Shown: positions 21,733 through 30,487 of the stretch, piece by piece | Layout of the letters: the number at the start of each line of letters is the position of its first letter | Position numbering within the stretch: the first letter of the stretch is position 1 | Program-made: the position numbers and the translations under genes | NCBI RefSeq assembly: GCF_002896875.1 | Contig: NZ_CP023278.1 | Span: forward strand, 4,782,501 to 4,846,500 | DNA: 64,000 nucleotides | Reading direction: 5' to 3' | DNA from: Nostoc sp. CENA543 | GTDB taxonomy: Bacteria; Cyanobacteriota; Cyanobacteriia; Cyanobacteriales; Nostocaceae | The notes under the pieces: model-generated | The model's database searches: none | Told to the model about the DNA's origin: nothing | What the model saw: only the letters and a program-made list of their open reading frames with translations

Positions 21733-22461
21733 ATGATTAAACACAACTCAAAACAAACACCTTCATCTAACAGTGATTCTGGTTTTACGATTATTGAATC
21801 AATTTTAGGTCTGCTAGTAGCTGCCATTCTATTGGCGGCTATATCTCCCATCCTTGTCATCTCAACATCTGTCCGTGTCCAATCTCGCCGCATAGAAAAA
21901 GCAACTCAAGTTGCCAACACATTCATTGATGGTGTGAGAACTGGTTCAATTAAAGCCCCCAGTGAATACAGTAGTGACAACAAAATTGAGTTAGACGCAG
22001 CGACAAAAGACGCGCCCAGAACATTATCACAGAGTCTCATTACCCTCACGACCATGCCAGTTCCGACCAACAGCACAAAGACAAATTTATATCTTTTCAG
22101 AAAAGATGGCAGTATTTGTCATGTGAGTGAAACAGGTTGTACAACAGACTCCAACAACACTTTTGAAGAATATTACATTCAAGCACGTCAAATTATCGTC
22201 AAAAGTAGTGGCTCTAGTGATGGTTATCGTCTAGCAATGCGGGTTTATCGTACAGATGTTGATTTTGCTAAACCACTCCTCGCTAGTGAAAGTCCTAATA
22301 AAAGAAGTGTATCGCCTGTAACTGGAGGTTTAGGTAACAAGCAAGCACCGTTAGTAGAAAGAACGGCAGATGTTGGCAATATTAGCACTTCATTTCAGGC
22401 TTTATGCCAACGTCTTGGTATAGCACCTGACAAAGATGGAAAGGCTCAAAACTGTCAATAA
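21733..22461 (+). CDS. hpsB: Type IV pilin-like protein HpsB
   Basis: A 242-aa class III signal protein. A short leader ends in SDSG, then FTIIESILGLLVAAILL with Glu at +5, the standard prepilin-peptidase site (cut between Gly17 and Phe18). Beyond the ~25-residue helix is a Ser/Thr-rich periplasmic domain. It starts 23 bp after hpsA and is probably cotranscribed. Known role of the homologue: minor pseudopilin of the hormogonium polysaccharide/pilus machinery. A repeat element follows it, so hpsC may be less tightly coupled. Confidence 0.85.
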   Translation: MIKHNSKQTPSSNSDSGFTIIESILGLLVAAILLAAISPILVISTSVRVQSRRIEKATQVANTFIDGVRTGSIKAPSEYSSDNKIELDAATKDAPRTLSQSLITLTTMPVPTNSTKTNLYLFRKDGSICHVSETGCTTDSNNTFEEYYIQARQIIVKSSGSSDGYRLAMRVYRTDVDFAKPLLASESPNKRSVSPVTGGLGNKQAPLVERTADVGNISTSFQALCQRLGIAPDKDGKAQNCQ

Positions 22462-22477
22462 TTAGCTGAGGCATTTT

Positions 22478-22541
22478 GTTTGTAGTGAGGAATTTATCCC
22501 TTATAAAAATTATTTTGACGACTACAGTCCTTACTACAAAC
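22478..22541. repeat. Inverted-repeat element, GTTTGTAGTAAGGAC family (copy 2)
   Basis: Arms GTTTGTAGTGAGGA (22478-22491) and TCCTTACTACAAAC (22528-22541) differ from perfect complementarity at one G:T position. It sits between hpsB and hpsC. Related to 15966-16022. Confidence 0.75.
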
Positions 22542-22616
22542 TTTTTCTATTGAATGATGTTGAGAAGAAAAAAAATTGACATACGGTGCATACATGAGTA
22601 ATAGGAGAACTCCATA

Positions 22617-23600
22617 ATGATTAAGACATTGCACTTTATCCTCAAGAGCCACTTCAAAAAATCTAAGGACATTCAGCAAACTGGCGGTTTTACTCTGATT
22701 GAATTGTTAGTAGCTTTGTTAATTTCATTTTTAATCATTACACCATTACTAGGGTTCATGATTAGTGTCATGAATACAGACCGACAGGAACAAGCTAAAA
22801 CCAATTCTGAAGAAGAACTCCAAACTGCACTCAATTACATTTCTCGTGATTTACAACAAGCAGTATATATATATGATGCTGCGGGTGTTAGTGCAATCAG
22901 CTCCCAATTACGCTACCCAAATGATGCAACGAAAGTGCCTCTACTAGTTTTTTGGAAACGAGAATTAGTTAGTGAGGTCATAGCAGCAGCTGATAACTCA
23001 AAAGATGATACTTTTGTTTATTCATTAGTTGTTTATTATCTAATTACAGATACTACTAATACGACTTGGTCAAAAGCTGCTCGCATTGCTAGATGGCAAA
23101 TTCAAGATGGTGTACAAGCTATAAGTGGTGGTGAAGAATGTACAGGATATACAGCCAAGTATGTCAAAATTGACGGCAAGACGCAATGTCCCAGTCCAGG
23201 TTTTGCTCCTTTTCAAGCCCAATTTGATGAGGCTGATAGTTTAGAGCAAGGAATGAACAAATGGCAAAAATCATCTAGCTCTTATACTGCTGATGCTACG
23301 GTGTTGATTGACTATATTGATCAAAGCACTGCATCACCCCGACCAAATGCAACTTGTCCTCCTGACTCCACTTCACCTGCAATTACATGGTCAAGAATAG
23401 CAGATACAAGAACAAATAGTATGACTGGGTTTTATGTATGTGTAGATAAAACCAATACAACAGCACAAGTATTTATTCGCGGAAATGCCGTAGCTCGCAT
23501 TGAAAATAACAAAGATAAAATCAACTATATTGACAGTCGAAAAACTTATTTCCCTACACTATCTGTTAGGGTTCAAGGACGGGGATACTTGTTTAGGTAA
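22617..23600 (+). CDS. hpsC: Type IV pilin-like protein HpsC (PilW/GspJ-type)
   Basis: The 327-aa protein has the prepilin motif GGFTLIELLVALLISFLI (Gly-1, Phe+1, Glu+5), followed by the ...NSEEELQTALNYISRDLQQA pattern found in PilW/GspJ minor pilins. The rest is a globular periplasmic domain with a few Cys (GEECTGY, GKTQCPSPG, NATCPP, FYVCVDK) that could form disulfides. It is third in the hps order. The leader before the cleavage site is long (~23 residues). Confidence 0.85.
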   Translation: MIKTLHFILKSHFKKSKDIQQTGGFTLIELLVALLISFLIITPLLGFMISVMNTDRQEQAKTNSEEELQTALNYISRDLQQAVYIYDAAGVSAISSQLRYPNDATKVPLLVFWKRELVSEVIAAADNSKDDTFVYSLVVYYLITDTTNTTWSKAARIARWQIQDGVQAISGGEECTGYTAKYVKIDGKTQCPSPGFAPFQAQFDEADSLEQGMNKWQKSSSSYTADATVLIDYIDQSTASPRPNATCPPDSTSPAITWSRIADTRTNSMTGFYVCVDKTNTTAQVFIRGNAVARIENNKDKINYIDSRKTYFPTLSVRVQGRGYLFR

Positions 23601-23625
23601 TTACCGTAAATTGGAGAAATAAGCA

Positions 23626-24339
23626 ATGTCTAATAATTACATAATAAAAAAACTAAATATCAGCTTATTACCGCTTCATACCATCAATAAAAAGAGCAAA
23701 TTAGATGGTTTGGTATCTAGCTACAAGCAACAGGATGCTGGATTTAGTTTGATAGAAGTAGTTGCAGTAGTGCTAATGATAGGGATATTAGCTGCTATAG
23801 TAGGTCCTAGCTGGTTGGTGTTTGTAAACCGTCAGCAATTAAATAAAGCTAATGATGCCGTTTTAGTAGCTCTACAGCAAGCAAATCGAGAAGCGAAAAG
23901 AACAAAAACTAGCTACAGTTTCACTTTTAAGGTAGAAAATAAAATCGCCAAGATAGCTGTTCATCCATCTGACTCTATCCCGGCTAATAATAGTCCTTTA
24001 TGGCAAACATTAGGCAGTGATGCAGGGATTACTTCAGGACAAGTCACTCTCTTAACAAATTTGACTGGGACAAATAAAACCGATGACAATGGAAAATTGA
24101 ATAAACTGTACAACTATTTAGCAACACAACAAAGTATTAAATTTGATTACTTGGGGAGTTTGCCAGATGCTTATTTTGGGAAAGAAGATACTACAACTAA
24201 GGATACCCCAGGTCTAAAAATTGCTGTGGTTAGACAAAATGCAGGTACTTCTGCATCAGATGCAGATATGAAGCGATGTGTGATTATCAAAACTCTTTTG
24301 AGTGGAATCGTGGTAGAAAAAGATAGTAAATGTAACTAA
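23626..24339 (+). CDS. hpsD: Type IV pilin-like protein HpsD (GspH-type)
   Basis: The 237-aa protein has a long leader (~38 residues), then AGFSLIEVVAVVLMIGILA with Glu at +5, then LNKANDAVLVALQQANREA, the GspH/FimT-type continuation. The C-terminus holds two Cys (MKRCVII...DSKCN) flanking the last strand, as in the paralogue at 25684-26250. It starts 25 bp after hpsC. Role by homology: minor pseudopilin of the polysaccharide/pilus system. Confidence 0.85.
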   Translation: MSNNYIIKKLNISLLPLHTINKKSKLDGLVSSYKQQDAGFSLIEVVAVVLMIGILAAIVGPSWLVFVNRQQLNKANDAVLVALQQANREAKRTKTSYSFTFKVENKIAKIAVHPSDSIPANNSPLWQTLGSDAGITSGQVTLLTNLTGTNKTDDNGKLNKLYNYLATQQSIKFDYLGSLPDAYFGKEDTTTKDTPGLKIAVVRQNAGTSASDADMKRCVIIKTLLSGIVVEKDSKCN

Positions 24340-24380
24340 TTTAAAATCTCACTAATTTTTGAAAAAAGCAACTTAAAGTT

Positions 24381-25346
24381 ATGAAAGATTTTTTAGATTT
24401 TACAGTAGCAATCCCTACTTATAATGGTGAAAATCGTTTGCCTGAACTACTAGAAAAACTACGAAATCAAATTAACACTGAAAATTTATCCTGGGAAATC
24501 ATTGTTGTAGATAATAACAGTACCGATAATACATCTAAAGTTGTTCAAGCTTATCAGGAGAACTGGCACTGTTCTTATCCCTTGAAGTATGTCTTTGAAG
24601 ATAAACAGGGAGCAGCATATGCACGCAAACGTGCAGTTATAGAAGCTAGAGGTCAATTAATAGGTTTTCTGGATGATGATAATTACCCGACACCTACTTG
24701 GGTATCAGCTGCTTATGCTTTTGCTCAACAACATCCTCAAGCGGGTGCTTATGGCAGTCAAATTCATCCTGACTGGGAGGTTGAACCACCAGAAAATTTT
24801 GATAGAATAGCTCCATTTTTAGCAATTACAGAACGAGGAAATTTACCTCTAAGATACGCAGCTGAGAAGAAGTTGTTACCGCCTTCTGCTGGACTGGTTG
24901 TGCGTCGTCAAGCTTGGTTAGACAGTGTGCCTGAACAACCTATATTAACAGGTAGAGTTGTGGGTAATATGCTCACCGGTGAAGACCTAGAGATGTTGTG
25001 TTATATCCAAAAATCTGGTTGGGAAATATGGTATAACCCAGCAATGGAAATTTATCATAAAATTCCTAGTTTTCGGTTGACAGCAGAATATTTAATCCCA
25101 TTTTTTCGTGGTGTTGGACTAAGCCGTCATGTAACTCGGATGCTGAATGTAAACTCTACAAGTAAGCCAATTATGTTTTTAGCTTATATGCTCAATGACT
25201 GCCGAAAAATAATTTTTCATTTGATTAAATATGGTTATAATTTGTCAAAAAATTTAGTAATTAGTTGTGAACGACAACTAATATTAAGTAGTATGGCAAG
25301 TCCTTTTTATCTATGGAAAAATGGTTATTTTAAACGCAATCATTAA
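24381..25346 (+). CDS. hpsE: Glycosyltransferase family 2, HpsE-like
   Basis: A 321-aa GT-A glycosyltransferase. The N-terminus FTVAIPTYNGENRLPELL and IIVVDNNSTDNT bind the nucleotide sugar. FLDDDNYP carries the metal-binding DXD. TGEDLEMLCYIQ carries the ED catalytic-base motif. A C-terminal region of ~70 residues is hydrophobic and basic and may associate with the membrane. It starts 41 bp after hpsD, so it probably belongs to the same transcription unit, and sits in the position of hpsE in N. punctiforme. Sugar unknown. Confidence 0.82.
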   Translation: MKDFLDFTVAIPTYNGENRLPELLEKLRNQINTENLSWEIIVVDNNSTDNTSKVVQAYQENWHCSYPLKYVFEDKQGAAYARKRAVIEARGQLIGFLDDDNYPTPTWVSAAYAFAQQHPQAGAYGSQIHPDWEVEPPENFDRIAPFLAITERGNLPLRYAAEKKLLPPSAGLVVRRQAWLDSVPEQPILTGRVVGNMLTGEDLEMLCYIQKSGWEIWYNPAMEIYHKIPSFRLTAEYLIPFFRGVGLSRHVTRMLNVNSTSKPIMFLAYMLNDCRKIIFHLIKYGYNLSKNLVISCERQLILSSMASPFYLWKNGYFKRNH

Positions 25347-25683
25347 TTGAATTAATAAATATATTTAGGACTGAATGCAATGGTAACGCAAAACAGTCCT
25401 TGTTTTAAATTTAATGATTTTTTGCTGAAGTCTATTTATTCATTTATGCCAGGAGAACACCGAAACAATTATTTAATAAATAGAGTATTGTGAAAGTTCA
25501 GTAATTTCTCATATAGCAGTCCTATCTGATTTGTGAGAATTCGAGGTGTTCAGATACCCGTATTCTTGGAGAAGCCGGGTATCTTGTGTCTCATGAATGA
25601 TTTAGGATTGCTATATAAAAGTTTAAGTCGTTCAAAAATTTTTACCACATAAAATAACAAATATATAAAATTCAAAATTCGTG
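25347..25683. other. Gap after hpsE carrying a structured repeat
   Basis: The 337-bp gap separates the hpsA-E block from a further pilin-like gene. It holds the 106-bp element at 25511-25616 and otherwise AT-rich sequence. No gene. Confidence 0.6.
25511..25616. repeat. 106-bp structured interspersed repeat, copy 1
   Basis: The ends ATATAGCAGTCCTA and TAGGATTGCTATAT form an outer stem with one G:T pair. The centre holds an inner stem GATACCCG/CGGGTATC, followed by the conserved stretch TTGTGTCTCATGAATGATTTA. The second copy, also 106 bp, is at 43214-43319; bases differ between copies in both arms in a compensating way. Confidence 0.85.
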
Positions 25684-26250
25684 ATGAAATACTTATTTAA
25701 CTTATATATTTATTGCCAGATAATAAAGTCTCATCATAAATCCATTGGTGGGTTTACTTTAGTAGAGACAATAACTATTTTTTTGATGATCGGGATACTC
25801 TCTGCAATAGCAATACCCAGTTGGCTTTCTTTCGTCAGAATTCGCTATTTGAATACGGCTCAAAATGATATTTATCAAGCAATGCGCCAAGCTCAAAGCC
25901 AAGCAAAAAAGGAAAAATTAACTTGGCAGGCTAGTTTTCGAGAACAAAGTGGTAGAGTCGAATGGGCTGTTCATCCTGCTACAGTTAGCCCAGCAAATGC
26001 TGTCTGGAATAGCTTAGAGCCTGATGTGCGTTTAGATGAAGAAACAACTTTGCAAATTGTCAGTGGTGTGAGGCAAATTCAATTTGATTATTTAGGAAGT
26101 GTGAGAAAACCACCTTTAGGGAAGATAGCTTTATCTAGTAGACACGGCGGTAAAGCCAAGCGTTGTGTCATTGTCTCGACTATTTTAGGTGCAATCCGAA
26201 AAGAAAAAGAAAAAAGCACAACTAACAGTAGTGGTCACTACTGCTATTAA
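25684..26250 (+). CDS. Type IV pilin-like protein (GspH/FimT type), extra to hpsBCD
   Basis: The ~188-aa protein has the prepilin motif IGGFTLVETITIFLMIGIL (Glu+5) after a ~23-residue leader. It continues like HpsD (YLNTAQNDIYQAMRQAQSQA, EWAVHPATVSPANAVW, IQFDYLGSVRKPPLGK, AKRCVIVSTILGAIRKE) and ends with a Cys (HYCY). It is clearly an HpsD paralogue with a shorter globular domain. Probably it packs with the other minor pilins in the same machine. ATG 25684 is used; a GTG precedes it directly. No good ribosome-binding site is visible. Confidence 0.8.
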   Translation: MKYLFNLYIYCQIIKSHHKSIGGFTLVETITIFLMIGILSAIAIPSWLSFVRIRYLNTAQNDIYQAMRQAQSQAKKEKLTWQASFREQSGRVEWAVHPATVSPANAVWNSLEPDVRLDEETTLQIVSGVRQIQFDYLGSVRKPPLGKIALSSRHGGKAKRCVIVSTILGAIRKEKEKSTTNSSGHYCY

Positions 26251-26279
26251 AATAGCTTTTGTCATGACTTAGGTGTTAT

Positions 26280-26912
26280 GTGCCGACCCTACTACAACAA
26301 ATCTCCCCACAGCACTTAATTATTTTTACCCGCTATCCAGAAGCAGGAAAAACGAAAACTCGATTGATACCTGTTTTGGGTAGTGTTGGTGCTGCTGACT
26401 TGCAACGGCAAATGACTGAATACACGATATCTCAGGCAAGAAACTTACAAAACGACATATCTATAGAAGTGCGCTTTGTGGGTGGTAACTTGCAACTGAT
26501 GCAAGATTGGTTAGGGTCTGACTTATTATACCAAGCTCAAGGGGAAGGAGATTTGGGAATTAGGATGGCGCGATCGCTATCTGATGCCTTTGAGAATTAC
26601 GCCACACAAGTAGTGATAATTGGCACTGACTGCCCAGAAGCTAAGACTCATATTCTCGCTCAAGCTTCTGCACATCTAGAAACTTTTGATTTAGTGTTAG
26701 GGCCAGCCACTGACGGCGGCTATTATTTAATTGGCTTACGTCGGTTCATCCCAGAATTATTCATCAACATTAATTGGGGAACTGACCAAGTTTTACAACA
26801 AACCATAGATATTGCTAAAAAACTTAACGTCTCGTATATTTACTTACCCACCTTATCTGATATTGACCGTCCAGAAGATTTACGGATATGGGAAAGATGT
26901 TCTCAAAAATAG
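26280..26912 (+). CDS. TIGR04282-family glycosyltransferase (DUF2064)
   Basis: The 210-aa protein has the nucleotidyl/glycosyltransferase-like fold of DUF2064. Visible: LIIFTRYPEAGKTKTRLIP at the N-terminus, QGEGDLGIRMARSLSDAF, VIIGTDCPEA, and LVLGPATDGGYYLIGLRRF, all diagnostic for TIGR04282. The family is named after a gene of arsenosugar synthesis, but no arsenic gene is nearby. Here it sits among polysaccharide genes, so a sugar-transfer role fits better. Start is GTG 26280, with AGG six bases upstream; it lies 29 bp after the pilin-like gene. Confidence 0.82.
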   Translation: MPTLLQQISPQHLIIFTRYPEAGKTKTRLIPVLGSVGAADLQRQMTEYTISQARNLQNDISIEVRFVGGNLQLMQDWLGSDLLYQAQGEGDLGIRMARSLSDAFENYATQVVIIGTDCPEAKTHILAQASAHLETFDLVLGPATDGGYYLIGLRRFIPELFININWGTDQVLQQTIDIAKKLNVSYIYLPTLSDIDRPEDLRIWERCSQK

Positions 26913-27198
26913 CAGCCAAAGCCTTTTAAAAAAAACAGAGGTCAATAACAGACAAGGCGGCATCTGACTAAATTAGTCTACTTAATAAAATGTATTTTTT
27001 TATACTTTTGTTGCAGGAGAATTTGATAGCGACACCCTAGATAACAAGTGTTAGTGTAGTGTAGTTTGAAACAAAATCACGTATATATTCTTCTTTATGT
27101 GTGCGACCAATTCACATGACTAACAGCATTATGGGAACAATACTCAAGTAACTTTAAATAGGATTATCATTTTGACTTGAACAAAAATTTGCAAAACT

Positions 27199-28038
27199 AT
27201 GGTTAATCGTTTTACTTCTGCGAATGCTGCCCTCACCTTAAAAGTGGTGGGGATAATTTTAATTGTGTCCTTTTTGCTGGACTTTTTGGTACTGTTGTTT
27301 CCTTTCCAGCCTACGGATCGGATATGGCAAATTAATATCGCAACAGCACTAGTTGATCGGGGTATTGTCCCCTTAGTCGGTGTGGGTGCTTTGTTTACTG
27401 GTCAATGGATGCAAGAAGCTAGTGATAGCCCCCAAGGTTTTGACTTGAGATTTCCGGTTTTAGTGCTGTGTAGCATCTTAGGCTTGATGTTTTTACTGAT
27501 TTTTCCGTTACACCTGAATAATGTGCGTCAAGCCAGCACACAAACGGTAAGTCAAATTAATCAAGATGCAGAACAAGCAGAAAACCAACTAAAAAATCAG
27601 TTATCCCAATTTCAAGCACAATTGAACAACGAGCAAGGTAAAGCTCAGTTAGAGCAATTACGCACTCAAGCTAAAGCTCAGTTTACGGAATTGTTGAACA
27701 ACGAGCAAAGATATCAAGAAGCACTCAAGAGTAACCAAGTCCCGGCCGCACAAAAAGAACTGCTCAAGAAGTTTAAAGCTAATCCCCAAGAACTGGATAA
27801 GTTTATCGCCCAGCAAACAGATCCTCAAGGATTGGCTAATCAAAGATTGACTCAAATTCGCCAACGTAGGGATGACGCGTCTAAACAAGCCAAAGACAAC
27901 GCTTGGAAATCAGGACTGCGGATTGGGATGAGCAGTTTACTTTTGGCGATTGGTTACATCATCATTGGTTGGACTGGTTTAAGAGGTATGGGTGCTTTGC
28001 AAGGTGGTAAACCTAAAGGTAAAGTTCCAGCACGTTAA
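27199..28038 (+). CDS. HpsJ-like membrane protein with periplasmic coiled coil
   Basis: A 279-aa protein with hydrophobic segments at about residues 12-34 (VVGIILIVSFLLDFLVLLF), 55-70 and 90-105. Then comes a ~130-residue Gln/Lys-rich coiled coil (AENQLKNQLSQFQAQLNNEQ...), and a last hydrophobic segment (MSSLLLAIGYIIIGWTGL). This layout resembles HpsJ-family proteins of the hormogonium polysaccharide system; I assign it by layout and context rather than by motif. It is separated from the preceding gene by ~290 bp with no gene. A hairpin follows (28054-28092). Confidence 0.6.
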   Translation: MVNRFTSANAALTLKVVGIILIVSFLLDFLVLLFPFQPTDRIWQINIATALVDRGIVPLVGVGALFTGQWMQEASDSPQGFDLRFPVLVLCSILGLMFLLIFPLHLNNVRQASTQTVSQINQDAEQAENQLKNQLSQFQAQLNNEQGKAQLEQLRTQAKAQFTELLNNEQRYQEALKSNQVPAAQKELLKKFKANPQELDKFIAQQTDPQGLANQRLTQIRQRRDDASKQAKDNAWKSGLRIGMSSLLLAIGYIIIGWTGLRGMGALQGGKPKGKVPAR

Positions 28039-28053
28039 CTTGTTATTTACTTG

Positions 28054-28098
28054 GGCAGTATAAGATATCGAACTTGTACAGTTTATACTGCCTTTCTT
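28054..28098 (+). terminator. Hairpin downstream of the HpsJ-like gene
   Basis: Arms GGCAGTATAA (28054-28063) and TTATACTGCC (28083-28092) are perfectly complementary and are followed by TTTCTTC. A plausible terminator. Confidence 0.55.
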
Positions 28099-28161
28099 CA
28101 CTATTCATCTGATAATCAAAATATACTTGAAATATTAGCAAAATTACTATAATTCTGAACA

Positions 28162-29052
28162 ATGTTTTCTATCTACATACTGACATATAACGAAGAATTA
28201 GATATTGCTGCTTGTATTGAGTCGGCAATGCTTTCAGATGATATTATTGTGGTCGATTCATGCAGTAGCGATCGCACCGTCGAAATTGCCAGTCGCTATC
28301 CTGTACGTGTCGTACAGCACGCCTTTGAGAGCCACGGCAGACAACGCACCTGGATGTTAGAATCTATACCACCTAAGCACGAGTGGGTGTACATTCTAGA
28401 AGCTGATGAACGAATGACACCCGAACTATTTGCTGAATGTGAACAAGCAAAAGAAAATCCAGATTATATAGGTTATTACGTTGCCGAACGGGTAATTTTC
28501 TTAAACCAATGGATTCGCCGCAGCACCCAGTATCCGCGCTATCAAATGCGTCTTTTCCGTCATGGGAAAGTTTGGTTTACAGACTATGGTCATACGGAAC
28601 GAGAAGTGTGTGAAGGCGCAACCAGTTTTTTAAAGGAAACCTATCCCCACTACACTTGTAGCAAAGGTTTGAGCCGTTGGATTGAAAAACACAACCGTTA
28701 TTCTACGGATGAAGCCAGGGAAACACTGTATCAATTAGAAAATGGAAAAGTAGATTGGCGAGATTTGTTTTTTGGCAAGTCTGAAGTAGAAAGACGACGA
28801 GCGTTAAAAGATTTATCTTTGCGCCTACCTGCTAGACCATTCCTACGCTTTTTGTATATGTACTTTCTGTTGGGTGGCTGCTTGGATGGACGGGCTGGGT
28901 TAGCTTGGTGTACCTTACAGGCTTTTTATGAATATCTCATTTTGCTGAAAGCTTGGGAGATGAAATATATCCCTACTCCCAGTCTCGAAGCACCATTACC
29001 TCAGCCTAGTCAACTAGAAGTGAGTTGTACAACTTCCGAAACTGCCAAATAG
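28162..29052 (+). CDS. Glycosyltransferase family 2 (WaaE/KdtX-like)
   Basis: The 296-aa protein begins FSIYILTYNEELDIAACIES. DDIIVVDSCSSDRTVEIA forms the nucleotide-binding part, and WVYILEADERMTPEL supplies the acidic metal-binding motif in place of DXD, as in the WaaE/KdtX subgroup. QMRLFRHGKVWFTDYGHTE follows. The C-terminal ~80 residues hold a hydrophobic pair (RPFLRFLYMYFLLGGCLDG...FYEYLILLKAW) likely touching the membrane. It ends the polysaccharide block; donor and acceptor unknown. Confidence 0.85.
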   Translation: MFSIYILTYNEELDIAACIESAMLSDDIIVVDSCSSDRTVEIASRYPVRVVQHAFESHGRQRTWMLESIPPKHEWVYILEADERMTPELFAECEQAKENPDYIGYYVAERVIFLNQWIRRSTQYPRYQMRLFRHGKVWFTDYGHTEREVCEGATSFLKETYPHYTCSKGLSRWIEKHNRYSTDEARETLYQLENGKVDWRDLFFGKSEVERRRALKDLSLRLPARPFLRFLYMYFLLGGCLDGRAGLAWCTLQAFYEYLILLKAWEMKYIPTPSLEAPLPQPSQLEVSCTTSETAK

Positions 29053-29600
29053 TTAAGAGATTGAAAATTTTAAATATTGAATGTGGGATTTGGGATTGAT
29101 ACCCAATTTAAAACTTAAATGCCAGTATCTACGTATTGAATTGCCCAATCACCAATGCCCTACGCTCAATGACCCTAATCTGTTAAAATTTTTAACATCA
29201 CATTCTCAGAAAAATTACCTCTACCTTGTTGCCAATGGCTAGGAAGAACTGCGTTAATTACTGTCAATCAATGATTTTTCTAGGTTAGCAGCTTTTAAAT
29301 AAGCGCGGTAGGATATTTAATATCTCCGATATTTGCAACAATCATTTACACCTAATACAAAGAAAAGTAACAACTTCCACAATCAATTAACTTTGATCTG
29401 AGTTGGAATTTGCCTGTATGTACCTTTAACTGGGAGATATTTTATTGCGAATTGCGAATTGCGAATTGCGAATTGGTTTTATTTCCCTGCTAGTCTTACA
29501 TACAGCCACAACTTCAACTTAACTGTTTGTCGTTATAGATATTAGCTTGCTGTCAAAAACACTACAAGTTAGTTCTTAATCACTAGACAAATCTTCTGGC
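29053..29600. other. 548-bp intergenic region with (ATTGCGA)n repeat
   Basis: A tandem heptamer ATTGCGA repeats four times at about 29444-29475. The rest is AT-rich, with remnants such as GCCCAATCACCAATGCCC near 29141. No gene or clear terminator seen; it should hold the promoter of the DUF502 gene. Confidence 0.6.
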
Positions 29601-30374
29601 ATGAATACGAATAAAGAAATTTCCACTATTCTAAATAAGGAGAATAGGGGCTTGGGAATTGATCGCTTAAAGCAGGACTTGAAGAATGACTTAATAGCTG
29701 GGTTGTTGGTGGTGATTCCGCTAGCGACAACTATTTGGCTGACAATTACTATTGCTAATTGGGTAATTGACTTTCTCACTCAAGTTCCGAAACAACTTAA
29801 TCCCTTTGATGGATTACACCCGATTTTAGTTAATGTCCTCAATTTAGCGGTGGGTCTAGCTGTACCCTTACTCAGTATCCTGCTGATTGGGTTGATGGCA
29901 CGTAATATTGCGGGACGCTGGTTATTAGATTTTGGGGAGCGATTATTACAGGCCATTCCTTTAGCTGGACAGGTATACAAAACCTTGAAACAGCTTTTGG
30001 AAACACTGATTAAAGATTCCAATAATAAGTTTCGACGGGTGATTTTAGTAGAATACCCCCGCAAAGGAATGTGGGCGATCGCATTTGTCACTGGCTTAAT
30101 TGGGAGCGAAATTCAAGCCCAGATGTCCCGCCCCATGTTGAGTATTTTTATTCCCACAACTCCCAACCCGACCACAGGATGGTACGCCGTAGTTCCAGAA
30201 GATGAAGTAATCAACCTTTCTATGTCGGTGGAAGACGCGTTTAAAATCATTGTCTCTGGTGGGATTGTTTCCCCTAATACATCCCTACCCCCTTTAGTCA
30301 TCACCAAAGAACATAAAGCAGAAAAGCCTAATAACGATATCCAAAGACCAATCATTCCCGTTGAAGAAAGCTAA
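29601..30374 (+). CDS. DUF502 family membrane protein
   Basis: The 257-aa protein has two membrane segments: AGLLVVIPLATTIWLTITIA (about residues 33-52) and AVGLAVPLLSILLIGLMA (about 82-99). The DUF502 pattern follows: LLQAIPLAGQVYKTLKQL, FRRVILVEYPRKGMWAIAFVT, FIPTTPNPTTGWYAVVPEDE, ISGGIVSP-like SGGIVSPN. The function of DUF502 is unknown. It precedes nusB by ~110 bp on the same strand, so the two may be cotranscribed. Confidence 0.85.
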   Translation: MNTNKEISTILNKENRGLGIDRLKQDLKNDLIAGLLVVIPLATTIWLTITIANWVIDFLTQVPKQLNPFDGLHPILVNVLNLAVGLAVPLLSILLIGLMARNIAGRWLLDFGERLLQAIPLAGQVYKTLKQLLETLIKDSNNKFRRVILVEYPRKGMWAIAFVTGLIGSEIQAQMSRPMLSIFIPTTPNPTTGWYAVVPEDEVINLSMSVEDAFKIIVSGGIVSPNTSLPPLVITKEHKAEKPNNDIQRPIIPVEES

Positions 30375-30487
30375 AAAAAATCCGGTAAATTTGTAGCCAA
30401 ACAGAATATTATGGTTGTCTGGCTCAATCAAATTTTGATAGATTTGTCACTCCCAAATTAAATTAGTACGGAAACACTGAAATTCTT

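Noticed and set aside
26280-26912. Arsenosugar biosynthesis assignment for the DUF2064 gene
   Set aside because: No arsM or other arsenic gene nearby; the family is broad, and context is polysaccharide.
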